A stretch of DNA of 42,694 nucleotides, taken from an uncultured Bacteroidia bacterium. GTDB lineage: Bacteria; Bacteroidota; Bacteroidia; Bacteroidales; Prolixibacteraceae. The stretch spans positions 1-42,694 of the forward strand of contig CAIXZH010000031.1 of the NCBI GenBank assembly GCA_903923905.1, given 5' to 3'. This document shows, one piece after another, positions 35,057 through 42,694 of the stretch; the first letter of the stretch is position 1; each line of letters starts with the position of its first letter. A program made the position numbers and the translations under genes. The notes under the pieces are model-generated. The model searched no databases, was not told where the DNA came from, and saw only the letters and a list, made by a program, of their open reading frames with translations.

Positions 35057-37513
35057 TCATTCAAATCTCAGAGAATCGCTCGGATCGGAATTTATGGTAT
35101 GCCATAATTGTCGGTAGATTGTAAACACGGCTACAATAAATACCGCTATGAAAACGATTAGATAATTCGAAAAACTCAAGGATACATGATAAGCAAACCG
35201 GTCAAGCCAATAATAGGAAAGTAGAAACGCGATTGGCAATGCAATAAATCCTGCAATGGTAATTAGTTTAAAAATCTCTTTTGACAAAAGCATCACCAAT
35301 TCTTTAGTTCCAGCTCCGAGGACTTTACGGATACCAATCTCTTTGGTACGAAAGACGGTTGTTAATGCTAACAGGGAATAAAGTCCCATGCAGGCAATGA
35401 ATATCGCGAAAAATGAAAATGCGACTGCCACTTCTCCGGTCGATTGTTCCTCTTTATAAAATTCGCCGAGTCCCTCATTCATTGAGAACTGAAAAAATGG
35501 GATATTCGGGTATACAGTTCCAAGGTACTTTTTAACACGTCTAACATCCTCATCTTTAACAAGGCTTTTAAATCGAATAGTAGCAAATTTTATCTGTTCC
35601 AATCTGCCAGGTATTATAATGAGTGGCTGAATCCGGGTATGTAATGACTCAAAATTAAAATTATTAACAACACCCTTTATAATCAAATAATTGGTTGATC
35701 CATCCGGGTTCTTTCTGTAGATCCCTGATCCAACAGGATTTTTTAAACCTAGATATTTTACCGCTTCTTCATTAATTATAACATCTGCAGTATCTTTGGA
35801 TAAATAATGAGACTCCGCAATACCTCCTTCCGTAATTTTCATCCCGTAAGTACTGAAAAACGAGGAATCTGTTTGCATGATATACATCATCAGATTATTG
35901 GTCCGATCTGTGCCGTTCTGGATGCTTTGCATCACAAGAACTTTACCGGGAACCGCATTTGAAAAGGCAACACTTTCAACATCCTTCAATTCCATAAGGG
36001 TTTTCCTGAATTCTTCTGCTTCACCCTTCAATCCCTTCAACCCGATTACATTCTGGACCACAATTAGCCTATCTCTCTGATAGCCAACCCCAATTTGCTG
36101 TACAAATCGTAACTGACGATAAATCGTCGAGGTGGAATATATGATAACTAAAGAGAAGACAAATTGAATAATTACCAATATACCGCGTAACCCCTTGCCT
36201 CCGGTGCCAAACTGCTTTTGATGGCTTAAAATCGTGGCTGGGGTGAATCTGAAAATATAAAAGGCAGGGTAAATTCCGGCTATGAATCCTGTTAGTAATG
36301 TGACACAAAATATTGCAGGTGACAATTTAAACAAATGAAGGTGAATATCCTGGGCAGGACTCTGCTGAGTCAGAATTGTATTGGGATAGACCAGTTCAAC
36401 GATTACCAGTGCAAAAAATAGCGATATAAAACTGATGGTAAACGATTCAGCCAATAAATGTTTGGCCAATTCCTTTCTTTGTGATCCCAATATTTTGCGG
36501 ATTCCAATTTCGCGCACTCGTCCCGCCAAACGGGCTATAGAAAGGTTTGCGTAGTTTATGCATGCAATCAGAATGATCAGTATAGAAATACCGGCAATAA
36601 TTAAGAGCGTCTGAATATTAACATTTTGGGAATTCTCATATTTAAGATGTGAGAAAAGATGGATATCAGATACCCGCTGGAGTCGAAGGACAAAGAATTC
36701 ATCTTTTTCTTTCATCTCCGTATTGGATAATCCCATGGATTTTTCCAGATCGTCACCAGCCTCCTTTAAAAATCCCTTAAGCAGTTTATTTTCAATAACT
36801 GATAACCCAAGAAACTCTGAATCAGTGGATTTACCCATATCAGTGCCCTGTTTAAACCGAAAATAGGTATACAGGTATAATGAAGTCCACCCGGGGTCAG
36901 GTAAAACAACCGAAGTGATGGAGACAAGCGATTTATAATTAAGATGGGAATTGGTAGGACAATCTTCAACAATACCCGTGACAGTCCACTTTTTATCATT
37001 TTCGACGGTGAGTATTTTTCCCATAGCCCCATCAGGGAACAACTGATTGGCCATCGATTTTGACAAAACAATTGACCGGGGCTTACTTAAACATCTCATT
37101 GGATCACCTTCGAGCAGTTTAAAACCAAAGATATTGAAAAAAGTAGAATCGACATATAACAGCGTTCGGCGATCGAGTAATGTCGCAACAGGAACAACAA
37201 CCGGGATATCCCGATCGTTTTTAAAGATCCGGCAGGATTGTTCAATTTCGGGAACAAAAGGCTTTAAACCATTGGCAAACATCGGAGAAGTCACTGCCAC
37301 TTTTGATTCCAGACCACCCAGTTTTGAATCAATATAAACCCTGTATAAACGGTCTGAGGCAGGATGGAAGGAATCATATCTGGACTGCTCCCAGATATAA
37401 ACCATTACCATAATTGCGCAGGCCATACCCACTGCGAGTCCAAAAATATTAATGAAAAAATACTCTTTGTATCGTAAAAGATTTCGAATCGCAACAATAA
37501 GGTAGTTTTTCAT
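35057..37513 (-). CDS. MacB-type ABC transporter permease (two FtsX domains)
   Basis: An 818-residue inner-membrane permease with the Bacteroidota layout of two tandem units. Each has an N-terminal helix, a periplasmic MacB core domain and three helices of an FtsX domain: first helix at about 20-40 after KNYLIVAIRNLLRYK, then REIGIRKILGSQ after the first helix group, and TKEIGIRKVLGAG in the second. Such pumps work by mechanotransmission rather than substrate passage through the membrane. The start MKNYL at 37513 is chosen over an upstream start at 37573, since the latter overlaps the ATPase gene and the family begins at this sequence. It lies 7 nt after the ATPase stop. Possible cargo includes peptides, antibiotics or lipoproteins. 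Confidence 0.9.
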   Translation of the reverse strand: MKNYLIVAIRNLLRYKEYFFINIFGLAVGMACAIMVMVYIWEQSRYDSFHPASDRLYRVYIDSKLGGLESKVAVTSPMFANGLKPFVPEIEQSCRIFKNDRDIPVVVPVATLLDRRTLLYVDSTFFNIFGFKLLEGDPMRCLSKPRSIVLSKSMANQLFPDGAMGKILTVENDKKWTVTGIVEDCPTNSHLNYKSLVSITSVVLPDPGWTSLYLYTYFRFKQGTDMGKSTDSEFLGLSVIENKLLKGFLKEAGDDLEKSMGLSNTEMKEKDEFFVLRLQRVSDIHLFSHLKYENSQNVNIQTLLIIAGISILIILIACINYANLSIARLAGRVREIGIRKILGSQRKELAKHLLAESFTISFISLFFALVIVELVYPNTILTQQSPAQDIHLHLFKLSPAIFCVTLLTGFIAGIYPAFYIFRFTPATILSHQKQFGTGGKGLRGILVIIQFVFSLVIIYSTSTIYRQLRFVQQIGVGYQRDRLIVVQNVIGLKGLKGEAEEFRKTLMELKDVESVAFSNAVPGKVLVMQSIQNGTDRTNNLMMYIMQTDSSFFSTYGMKITEGGIAESHYLSKDTADVIINEEAVKYLGLKNPVGSGIYRKNPDGSTNYLIIKGVVNNFNFESLHTRIQPLIIIPGRLEQIKFATIRFKSLVKDEDVRRVKKYLGTVYPNIPFFQFSMNEGLGEFYKEEQSTGEVAVAFSFFAIFIACMGLYSLLALTTVFRTKEIGIRKVLGAGTKELVMLLSKEIFKLITIAGFIALPIAFLLSYYWLDRFAYHVSLSFSNYLIVFIAVFIVAVFTIYRQLWHTINSDPSDSLRFE

Positions 37514-37520
37514 AACAGGT

Positions 37521-38213
37521 TTAAAGATTGGTAGCCACCTTCGAATAACTTTCGGTAACAACATGTCCATCAAAAAGATGGATTATCCTGTGCGAACGCT
37601 GGGCCTGCATCATGGAATGGGTAACCATAATGATTGTCATTCCCGCCTCATTTAATTGAATCAACTGTTGAATGATGTCCTCCCCATGAGTGGAATCAAG
37701 ATTTCCTGTTGGTTCGTCTGCCAGAATTACACGGGGTTTTGCGACCACAGCACGTGCTACTGCTACAAGTTGCTGTTGCCCTCCGGAAAGCTCATTCGGA
37801 AAATAATTGGCACGATGTTTCAGAGTAAACCTTTCCAAAACCTGGTTGACATATATTGTTCGCTCGGCCTGAGCCATTTTTTGATAGATCAGGGGTAATT
37901 CGATATTTTCCCGAACGGTAAGGTCATCAATCAGATTAAAACTCTGAAAAATAAACGCAAAATTATCCTTTCTCATTTCCGTCCTGTTCCTTTCGGAAAT
38001 ATCAGAAACCAGTTTATCATCAAGCAGATATTTGCCTGAACTGGGGGAGTCAATTAACCCGATAATATTAAGCAAGGTTGTTTTACCACAACCTGAGGGT
38101 CCCATAATACTAACAAATTCACCATCCGAAACCGACATATTTATATTACTTAATGCTTTGGTTTCAATGTCTTTATTTCTGAAGACCTTTCCAATATCAA
38201 AGAGTTCAATCAT
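37521..38213 (-). CDS. ABC transporter ATPase (MacB/LolD type)
   Basis: A 230-residue nucleotide-binding subunit with all motifs: Walker [11 protein letters not shown]-loop FIFQSFNLI, signature LSGGQQQ, Walker [14 protein letters not shown], and switch His in MVTHS. It partners the permease encoded 7 nt downstream. The divergent NtrC-type regulator and histidine kinase genes across the 375-nt intergenic region probably control the pair. Confidence 0.95.
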   Translation of the reverse strand: MIELFDIGKVFRNKDIETKALSNINMSVSDGEFVSIMGPSGCGKTTLLNIIGLIDSPSSGKYLLDDKLVSDISERNRTEMRKDNFAFIFQSFNLIDDLTVRENIELPLIYQKMAQAERTIYVNQVLERFTLKHRANYFPNELSGGQQQLVAVARAVVAKPRVILADEPTGNLDSTHGEDIIQQLIQLNEAGMTIIMVTHSMMQAQRSHRIIHLFDGHVVTESYSKVATNL

Positions 38214-38588
38214 GGTTAACTATTAAATGTGCAAATAAAATTCTCAATCAATTTTAGTATCTCCCGGAATCTCTGATCTAAATTCAAATAATCCCCCATT
38301 TTATTAAATATGGCTTAGTTCACAAATCATACCAATCATATTATGTATCTTATTTTCAGATATTTATAAATAAGCTGCAAAAATTAATCGTCCGAATTCG
38401 TACAATGAGTGACCGATTTCGTACATTTACATACTAAAAAGAACAAGATTTCAAATTATAACGAGTTCGAATAGGTCAAATAATATACTGGAATTCAATC
38501 ATCTAAAAATGGATACGATTTTGATTCTTCATTTTTATAATTAAGGCCTGGTGTTTGTAATTCAGCATCCTAAATAAAAAATTTCATC
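38214..38588. other. Divergent regulatory region between the ABC pair and the NtrC-type regulator
   Basis: 375 nt without a coding frame. It holds the tandem 13-bp repeats at 38392-38425. A sigma54-like GG-N10-GA at 38511-38524 (GA instead of GC) faces the regulator gene. A TTTGCA -12-like element on the - strand near 38230 faces the ABC ATPase but lacks a perfect -24 GG. No TAnnTTTG box was found on either strand, which is consistent with sigma54 control but does not prove it. Confidence 0.4.
38392..38425. promoter_or_regulatory. Tandem 13-bp direct repeats, 21 bp apart
   Basis: CCGAATTCGTACA at 38392-38404 and CCGATTTCGTACA at 38413-38425 differ at one base and repeat with a 21-bp period, two helical turns, placing them on the same DNA face. 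They lie about 165 nt upstream of the NtrC-type gene and 180 nt upstream of the ABC ATPase gene, fitting enhancer sites for the sigma54 activator encoded next to them. Confidence 0.55.
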
Positions 38589-39962
38589 ATGGACAAAATT
38601 GGAAAAATTCTGGCAGTCGATGACAACGAGGACATTCTTTTCTCACTCAGATTATTGTTAAAATCTCATGTTGAAAAAATTGTAACTTCAAACACTGCAA
38701 GCTCAATTCCGGAATTACTTCTCAATGAAGATTTTGACGTAATTCTTCTGGATATGAATTTTACAAAAGATGCCATAAGCGGCAACGAAGGATTCTTCTG
38801 GCTAAAAAAAATTCTGGAAATTGATCCTGAAGCAGTGGTTCTGTTCATTACCGCTTACGGTGATATTGAAAAAAGTGTCAGGGCCATTAAAGAGGGTGCT
38901 TCAGATTTCATACTTAAACCCTGGCAGAATGAAAAGCTATTGGCGACTTTAAATTCAGCCCTTCAGTTGCGTAAATCAAAGAAAGAGATTGAACAGCTGA
39001 AAAGCCGGGCGAAGGCAATTAATAACATCAATAACCAAACATTTAAAGATTTTGTTGGAAATTCTTCGGAAATGCAAAAAGTCTACACTTCTATCTCGAA
39101 AGTGTCAGCCACCGATGCAAGTGTTTTGATACTTGGAGAGAATGGCACCGGAAAAGAATTGGTAGCCAGAGCTTTACATAATAATTCAAATCGCCTGGAT
39201 GAGGCTTTTATAAGTGTGGATCTGACCTCCATCAGCGAATCACTATTTGAAAGCGAGCTTTTTGGCCACGTAAAAGGCTCATTTACTGATGCTAAGGTTG
39301 ACAGACCCGGTCGTTTTGAAATAGCTTCAGGAGGAACCCTGTTTCTTGATGAAATCGGGAACCTGCCAATGCCATTACAGGCCAAGATTCTCACCGTTCT
39401 TGAACGACGTGAAGTGACCAGGGTAGGTTCAAATAAACCTATTCCCATAGATATCCGACTGATTTGTGCTACAAATATGCCACTCCACCAAATGATAGAA
39501 GAGGGAAAATTCAGACAGGATTTACTATACAGGATTAATACGGTTGAAATTGATCTCCCTCCTCTTCGGGAGCGTTATGGTGATATTCCTTTGTTAGCTG
39601 CACATTTCTTCCAGATTTATACCAAAAAATATAAAAAGCCGCTGCGTGGATTTACAAAAGAGGCCCTCAAGCGGCTCGGGGAGGGAGAATGGCCCGGAAA
39701 TGTGAGGGAATTACAACACATCATTGAGCGGGCCGTTATTATGACAGAAACAGATTGGATAAATCCTGATGACTTGCAGATAAGGATTTTAAATAAACCC
39801 TTTGAAGCATTTGAATTGGAAAATTATGATCTCGATAAAGTTGAGAAAACAATTATTGTTAAGGTCATGAAAATGCATCAGGGAAATATTTCCAAAGCAG
39901 CCGGTGAACTCGGGCTAACACGCACTTCACTTTACCGAAGAATGGAAAAATATGGACTTTAA
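38589..39962 (+). CDS. NtrC-family sigma54-dependent response regulator
   Basis: A 457-residue bacterial enhancer-binding protein. The receiver domain (1-125) has the acidic pair Asp11/Asp12, phospho-acceptor Asp55 (LLDMNF) and Lys110. The AAA+ domain (about 155-385) has Walker A GENGTGKE (183-190), Walker B LFLDEIGN (251-258), and arginine fingers near FRQDLLYR. The sigma54-contact loop is GSFTDA (230-235) instead of GAFTGA. A Fis-type HTH ends the protein (SKAAGELGLTRTSLYRRMEKYG). The histidine kinase gene overlaps its 3' end by 11 nt, so the two form a pair, probably driving the divergent ABC genes. Confidence 0.93.
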   Translation: MDKIGKILAVDDNEDILFSLRLLLKSHVEKIVTSNTASSIPELLLNEDFDVILLDMNFTKDAISGNEGFFWLKKILEIDPEAVVLFITAYGDIEKSVRAIKEGASDFILKPWQNEKLLATLNSALQLRKSKKEIEQLKSRAKAINNINNQTFKDFVGNSSEMQKVYTSISKVSATDASVLILGENGTGKELVARALHNNSNRLDEAFISVDLTSISESLFESELFGHVKGSFTDAKVDRPGRFEIASGGTLFLDEIGNLPMPLQAKILTVLERREVTRVGSNKPIPIDIRLICATNMPLHQMIEEGKFRQDLLYRINTVEIDLPPLRERYGDIPLLAAHFFQIYTKKYKKPLRGFTKEALKRLGEGEWPGNVRELQHIIERAVIMTETDWINPDDLQIRILNKPFEAFELENYDLDKVEKTIIVKVMKMHQGNISKAAGELGLTRTSLYRRMEKYGL

Positions 39963-41313
39963 GAATTTCAGGATTTCAGTTATTCTCAGGGTACTGGCAG
40001 TCGTTGCCAATGCGTTTTTGATTATGTGGCTGATATTTACATCCAGCTATTATTTTACCACATTGCTGGCTGTAGGTATTGCGATTTACCAGGTAATCAT
40101 CCTCATTCAATTTGTCGAAACAACCAATACCCTGCTGACTAATTTTCTTGAATCGCTGAGATATTCTGACTTTTCCAGAACTTTTGAAATTAAAGGCTTA
40201 GGATATTCCTTCGACCGCCTTACTGAATCATTTAGTATTGTAATCGATGACTTCAGAAAAGTGAGGGAAGAAAGGGAACAAAATTATTTTTATCTTGAAA
40301 CAGTCGTTGAACATATCGGATTTGGTTTGATTAGTTACCGTGAAGATGGGGTTGTTGAACTAATTAATAACTCAACAAAAAAACTTTTTAAAATTACCAG
40401 CCTCAAGAATCTAAGTGAACTTGAAAGTTTCTCGCCCGATCTGGTAGCCAAATTAATGACAATTTCGAACGGAGAAAGTATCATGGTAAAGATTCATAAG
40501 CAGGATACAATCCTTCAACTGGCGATTTTCGCCACAGAATTCAAGGTGGCTGATCGGTTAATCCGAATGGCAACCATCAAGGATATCCAGAATGAGCTGG
40601 AAGAGAATGAGATGGAGAGCTGGCAAAAGTTAATCAGGGTACTGACTCACGAAATTATGAATTCCATCACGCCTATTGCCTCGATAACTCAAACGCTTAA
40701 CATCATGATTAAAGAGGTAAGATCAACTTACTCCAGTGCAATTCCTAATAATACGGAGCTTGAGACCATCGATGAGATAGAACTCGCCATTGAGACAATT
40801 CATAAACGAAGTACCGGATTACTCCATTTTGTGGAATCCTACAGAGATCTAACCCGCATTCCGGCTCCAAAATTCAGCATCTTCTCAGTAAGAACATTAT
40901 TTGAAAATGTGAAAGGGTTGATGAAAAATGAAATGCAAAATCATAATATTCAATATATAACCTCTACAACACCTGAAAATCTGGAACTTTCCGCAGATGA
41001 GCAATTAATAGAACAAGTGTTGATTAATCTTCTCAAAAATGCCATCCAGGCTCTTGAAAAAACAGGAAATCCACGAATTGAACTAAACGCTTTTATCGAT
41101 TTGAATGGGAAAATAAATATTCAGATGATCGACAACGGCCAGGGGATTCTGCCCGAAGTCCTTGACAAAATATTTGTGCCGTTCTTCACTACCAAACCAA
41201 AAGGATCAGGGATTGGGCTCAGTTTATCACGACAAATATTGCGGCTTCATGGTGGAACATTGACTGCTCACTCAGACCCGGATGTGGAGACCGTATTTAC
41301 TTTAAAGTTTTGA
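39952..41313 (+). CDS. Sensor histidine kinase paired with the NtrC-type regulator
   Basis: A 453-residue kinase with two closely spaced N-terminal helices (about 10-30 and 33-52) and almost no periplasmic loop, suggesting it senses within the membrane or in the cytosol. A PAS-like region (about 115-200) precedes the H-box with His233 (LTHEIMNSITPI). The HATPase domain has an N-box LLKNAIQAL, DNGQGI, FFTTKPKGSGIGLSL and a short C-terminus. The HEIMNxxTPI form is the class commonly paired with NtrC-like regulators. Its ATG lies inside the regulator gene (11-nt overlap). Confidence 0.92.
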   Translation: MDFKNFRISVILRVLAVVANAFLIMWLIFTSSYYFTTLLAVGIAIYQVIILIQFVETTNTLLTNFLESLRYSDFSRTFEIKGLGYSFDRLTESFSIVIDDFRKVREEREQNYFYLETVVEHIGFGLISYREDGVVELINNSTKKLFKITSLKNLSELESFSPDLVAKLMTISNGESIMVKIHKQDTILQLAIFATEFKVADRLIRMATIKDIQNELEENEMESWQKLIRVLTHEIMNSITPIASITQTLNIMIKEVRSTYSSAIPNNTELETIDEIELAIETIHKRSTGLLHFVESYRDLTRIPAPKFSIFSVRTLFENVKGLMKNEMQNHNIQYITSTTPENLELSADEQLIEQVLINLLKNAIQALEKTGNPRIELNAFIDLNGKINIQMIDNGQGILPEVLDKIFVPFFTTKPKGSGIGLSLSRQILRLHGGTLTAHSDPDVETVFTLKF

Positions 41314-41329
41314 TTAAAATCAGATTATT

Positions 41330-41974
41330 TTGAAGAGCTTAAGTACATATTTAAAAACATTTTTCATCATCTGTCTTGTTTCTGTCAGTTTCATTACCTA
41401 TTCCCATTTATCTATTACAAAAATAGGGAACAGGTTTTGTTATAATTCGGTAGATTCAATACCGCACAATCATTGTGCCTTGGTTTTAGGTACCAGCAAA
41501 TACCTGGCTAATGGCCACAGGAACCGCTATTATACTGACCGAATAAAAGCTTCTGTGAAACTGTACAACAGCAATAAAATTGACTATATCATCGTTAGCG
41601 GGGATAACAGAAACAGGAATTACAATGAACCCGTCACCATGTACAACGATCTTGTTGCTGCAGGAATACCAGGAAAAAAAATCATACTCGATTATGCAGG
41701 ATTCAGAACTCTTGATTCAGTTGTAAGATGTAAGGAAGTTTTTGGACAGGGTAAATTCACCATTGTGTCACAATCATTTCAGAATCAGAGAGCTATATTT
41801 TTAGCACGTAAAAAGGGAATTGAAGCTATCGCATTCAATTCAGAAGATCTGACAGAAAATATAGATCTTAAAGTACAGTTGCATGAGGTCGCAGCAAGGA
41901 TGCTCATGCAGTACGATATGATGACCGCCAGGCAACCCCATTTTCTCGGTGAAAAGGTCATCATACCAAATTAA
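41330..41974 (+). CDS. SanA/YdcF-like DUF218 membrane protein
   Basis: A 214-residue protein with one N-terminal helix (about 10-28) and a DUF218 domain: ALVLGTSKYLANGHRN, YTDRIKASVKLY, IIVSGDNRNRNYNEP, an AGIPGKKIILDYAGFRTLDSVVR segment and TIVSQSFQNQRA. This is the SanA branch, linked in enterobacteria to envelope barrier function (vancomycin exclusion at high temperature); the biochemical activity is unsettled. The start is TTG at 41330, 16 nt after the kinase stop, which suggests co-transcription with the two-component genes. Confidence 0.85.
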   Translation: MKSLSTYLKTFFIICLVSVSFITYSHLSITKIGNRFCYNSVDSIPHNHCALVLGTSKYLANGHRNRYYTDRIKASVKLYNSNKIDYIIVSGDNRNRNYNEPVTMYNDLVAAGIPGKKIILDYAGFRTLDSVVRCKEVFGQGKFTIVSQSFQNQRAIFLARKKGIEAIAFNSEDLTENIDLKVQLHEVAARMLMQYDMMTARQPHFLGEKVIIPN

Positions 41975-42071
41975 TAGGTCCATTTCTATTTTACTCCGAA
42001 ACATTCCAAATAATACAAATGGCCTCGATTAAAAAGTAAAAGAATTATAAATAGATAATTAGCCATTTAAG

Positions 42072-42079
42072 TATCTTTG
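42072..42079 (+). promoter_or_regulatory. -7 box of the ROK-family gene
   Basis: TATCTTTG matches TAnnTTTG and lies 42 nt before the ATG at 42122, in the 147-nt gap after the SanA-like gene. No convincing -33 element is seen. Confidence 0.45.
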
Positions 42080-42121
42080 ACGGTCAATTTACTAAGTTAT
42101 TCTTTTCCATATTGTAAATTT

Positions 42122-42694
42122 ATGCTTCAAGATACTGATTCACAGACTAAAAAGGTCTCTTCAGCCGAATTGAATAAAATCAGGCAGAAGAAAAGAATGC
42201 TGAGTTTGCTGCGTACGAATGGATTCACTTCAGCACCGGTACTCAGTAAATGGTTGAAGACAAGCCTTCCGACCTGTATCGTTTTATTGAATGACCTTAT
42301 TGCTTCAGGTTATGTGAAGAATTTTGGTACTGGCGAATCCAGCGGGGGGCGGAAACCAAGTCTTTATGGGTTGCCTGAAGATGGTTTTTATGTGATATCC
42401 TGCGACGTTGCCCGCTTTTCGGCCAATATGGCCATTCTGGACTGTTATCATAAATTTGTCACCCCAATTGCTGAAATAAATACGCATATTGATGATCCTC
42501 TGCTTGTTGATAAATTGCATGAGACTGCTAACCGGTTAATGGCCGATCACCATATTCCGGATGAAAAAGTCTACGGGATTGGAGTGGATATGCCGGGGTT
42601 GATCAACTCAAAAGCAGGGATTAATTATACCATTAAAGATAAAAAGCGGCAAACTATTGGCCGTGAACTGAGGATGCGTTTCAATAAGCTGGTC
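42122..42694 (+). CDS. ROK-family transcriptional regulator (5' part, runs off the window)
   Basis: An open frame of 191 codons from ATG to the window edge with no stop. Residues about 15-75 form a winged helix-turn-helix (LNKIRQKKRMLSLLRTNG, then SAPVLSKWLKTSLPT and LNDLIASGYV), followed by GESSGGRKPSLYGL. This hinge and the later VISCDVAR and GIGVDMPGLINSKAG segments match NagC/XylR-type ROK repressors, which sense sugars or sugar phosphates. The glucokinase-like C-terminal half, with the zinc-binding motif, is outside the window. Its target genes probably lie to the right. Confidence 0.88.
   Translation, partial: MLQDTDSQTKKVSSAELNKIRQKKRMLSLLRTNGFTSAPVLSKWLKTSLPTCIVLLNDLIASGYVKNFGTGESSGGRKPSLYGLPEDGFYVISCDVARFSANMAILDCYHKFVTPIAEINTHIDDPLLVDKLHETANRLMADHHIPDEKVYGIGVDMPGLINSKAGINYTIKDKKRQTIGRELRMRFNKLV

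Noticed and set aside
38510-38525. Firm sigma54 promoter call before the NtrC-type gene
   Set aside because: The GG-N10-GA match lacks the -12 GC; it is only noted within the intergenic entry as a weak candidate.
39083-39448. A 121-codon open frame on the - strand inside the NtrC-type gene
   Set aside because: It lies fully opposite the AAA+ domain with its Walker motifs; no domain is visible in the antisense product.
1-42694. CRISPR array, tRNA, rRNA or prophage
   Set aside because: No regularly spaced repeats of suitable length, no tRNA cloverleaf or rRNA core sequence recognised by eye, and no integrase, capsid or terminase-like proteins.

Overview
The window reads as Bacteroidota chromosome, probably a marine or soil Bacteroidales/Marinilabiliales-like member. 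The evidence is a type IX secretion (T9SS) C-terminal domain, AT-rich DNA with few Shine-Dalgarno sites, TAnnTTTG-type -7 boxes before some genes, a large two-FtsX-domain ABC permease, a CBM9-like protein beside a CxPSR sulfatase, and a separate HPt protein. The taxonomy is inferred from gene content only.

Region 1 (about 1-27119, all + strand) is an exopolysaccharide (EPS) locus whose start lies left of the window. It encodes a Wzz-type co-polymerase with an inserted LysM domain and a decayed kinase domain, a Wzx-like flippase, a Wzy/O-antigen-ligase-like polymerase, five glycosyltransferases (one interrupted by an in-frame TAA), a hexapeptide acyltransferase, an FkbM methyltransferase and a T9SS-exported parallel beta-helix protein. 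Sugar-nucleotide genes follow: UDP-glucose dehydrogenase, UDP-glucuronate decarboxylase (UDP-xylose synthase type) and RfbD. A CHASE4/GAF hybrid histidine kinase sits among the glycosyltransferases, and a stand-alone HPt protein closes the locus. Together they suggest a phosphorelay whose final output is not in the window.

The most unusual part of region 1 is a 1433-residue NRPS-like protein: formyltransferase, partial condensation-like segment, adenylation, carrier protein and thioesterase. Its own Sfp-type phosphopantetheinyl transferase follows with a 4-nt overlap. This looks like a one-module line that activates, and perhaps formylates, one amino acid. Its place between the EPS genes and the uronic acid/pentose genes suggests that the product decorates the polysaccharide or is made alongside it.

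Region 2 (about 27156-32979, - strand) reads, in transcription order, CBM9-like protein, lipoprotein sulfatase, long RelA/SpoT homologue with a destroyed hydrolase site, glycerate kinase and a small TPR protein.

Region 3 (about 33152-42694) holds a YegS-like lipid kinase (+), a small orphan exported protein (-) with a strong terminator, a MacB-type ABC ATPase/permease pair (-), and a divergent NtrC-type regulator/histidine kinase pair (+). Between the ABC pair and the regulator lie two 13-bp direct repeats 21 bp apart. A SanA/DUF218 protein follows, and the window ends in the 5' part of a ROK-family regulator. I found no tRNA, rRNA, CRISPR array, insertion sequence or prophage.
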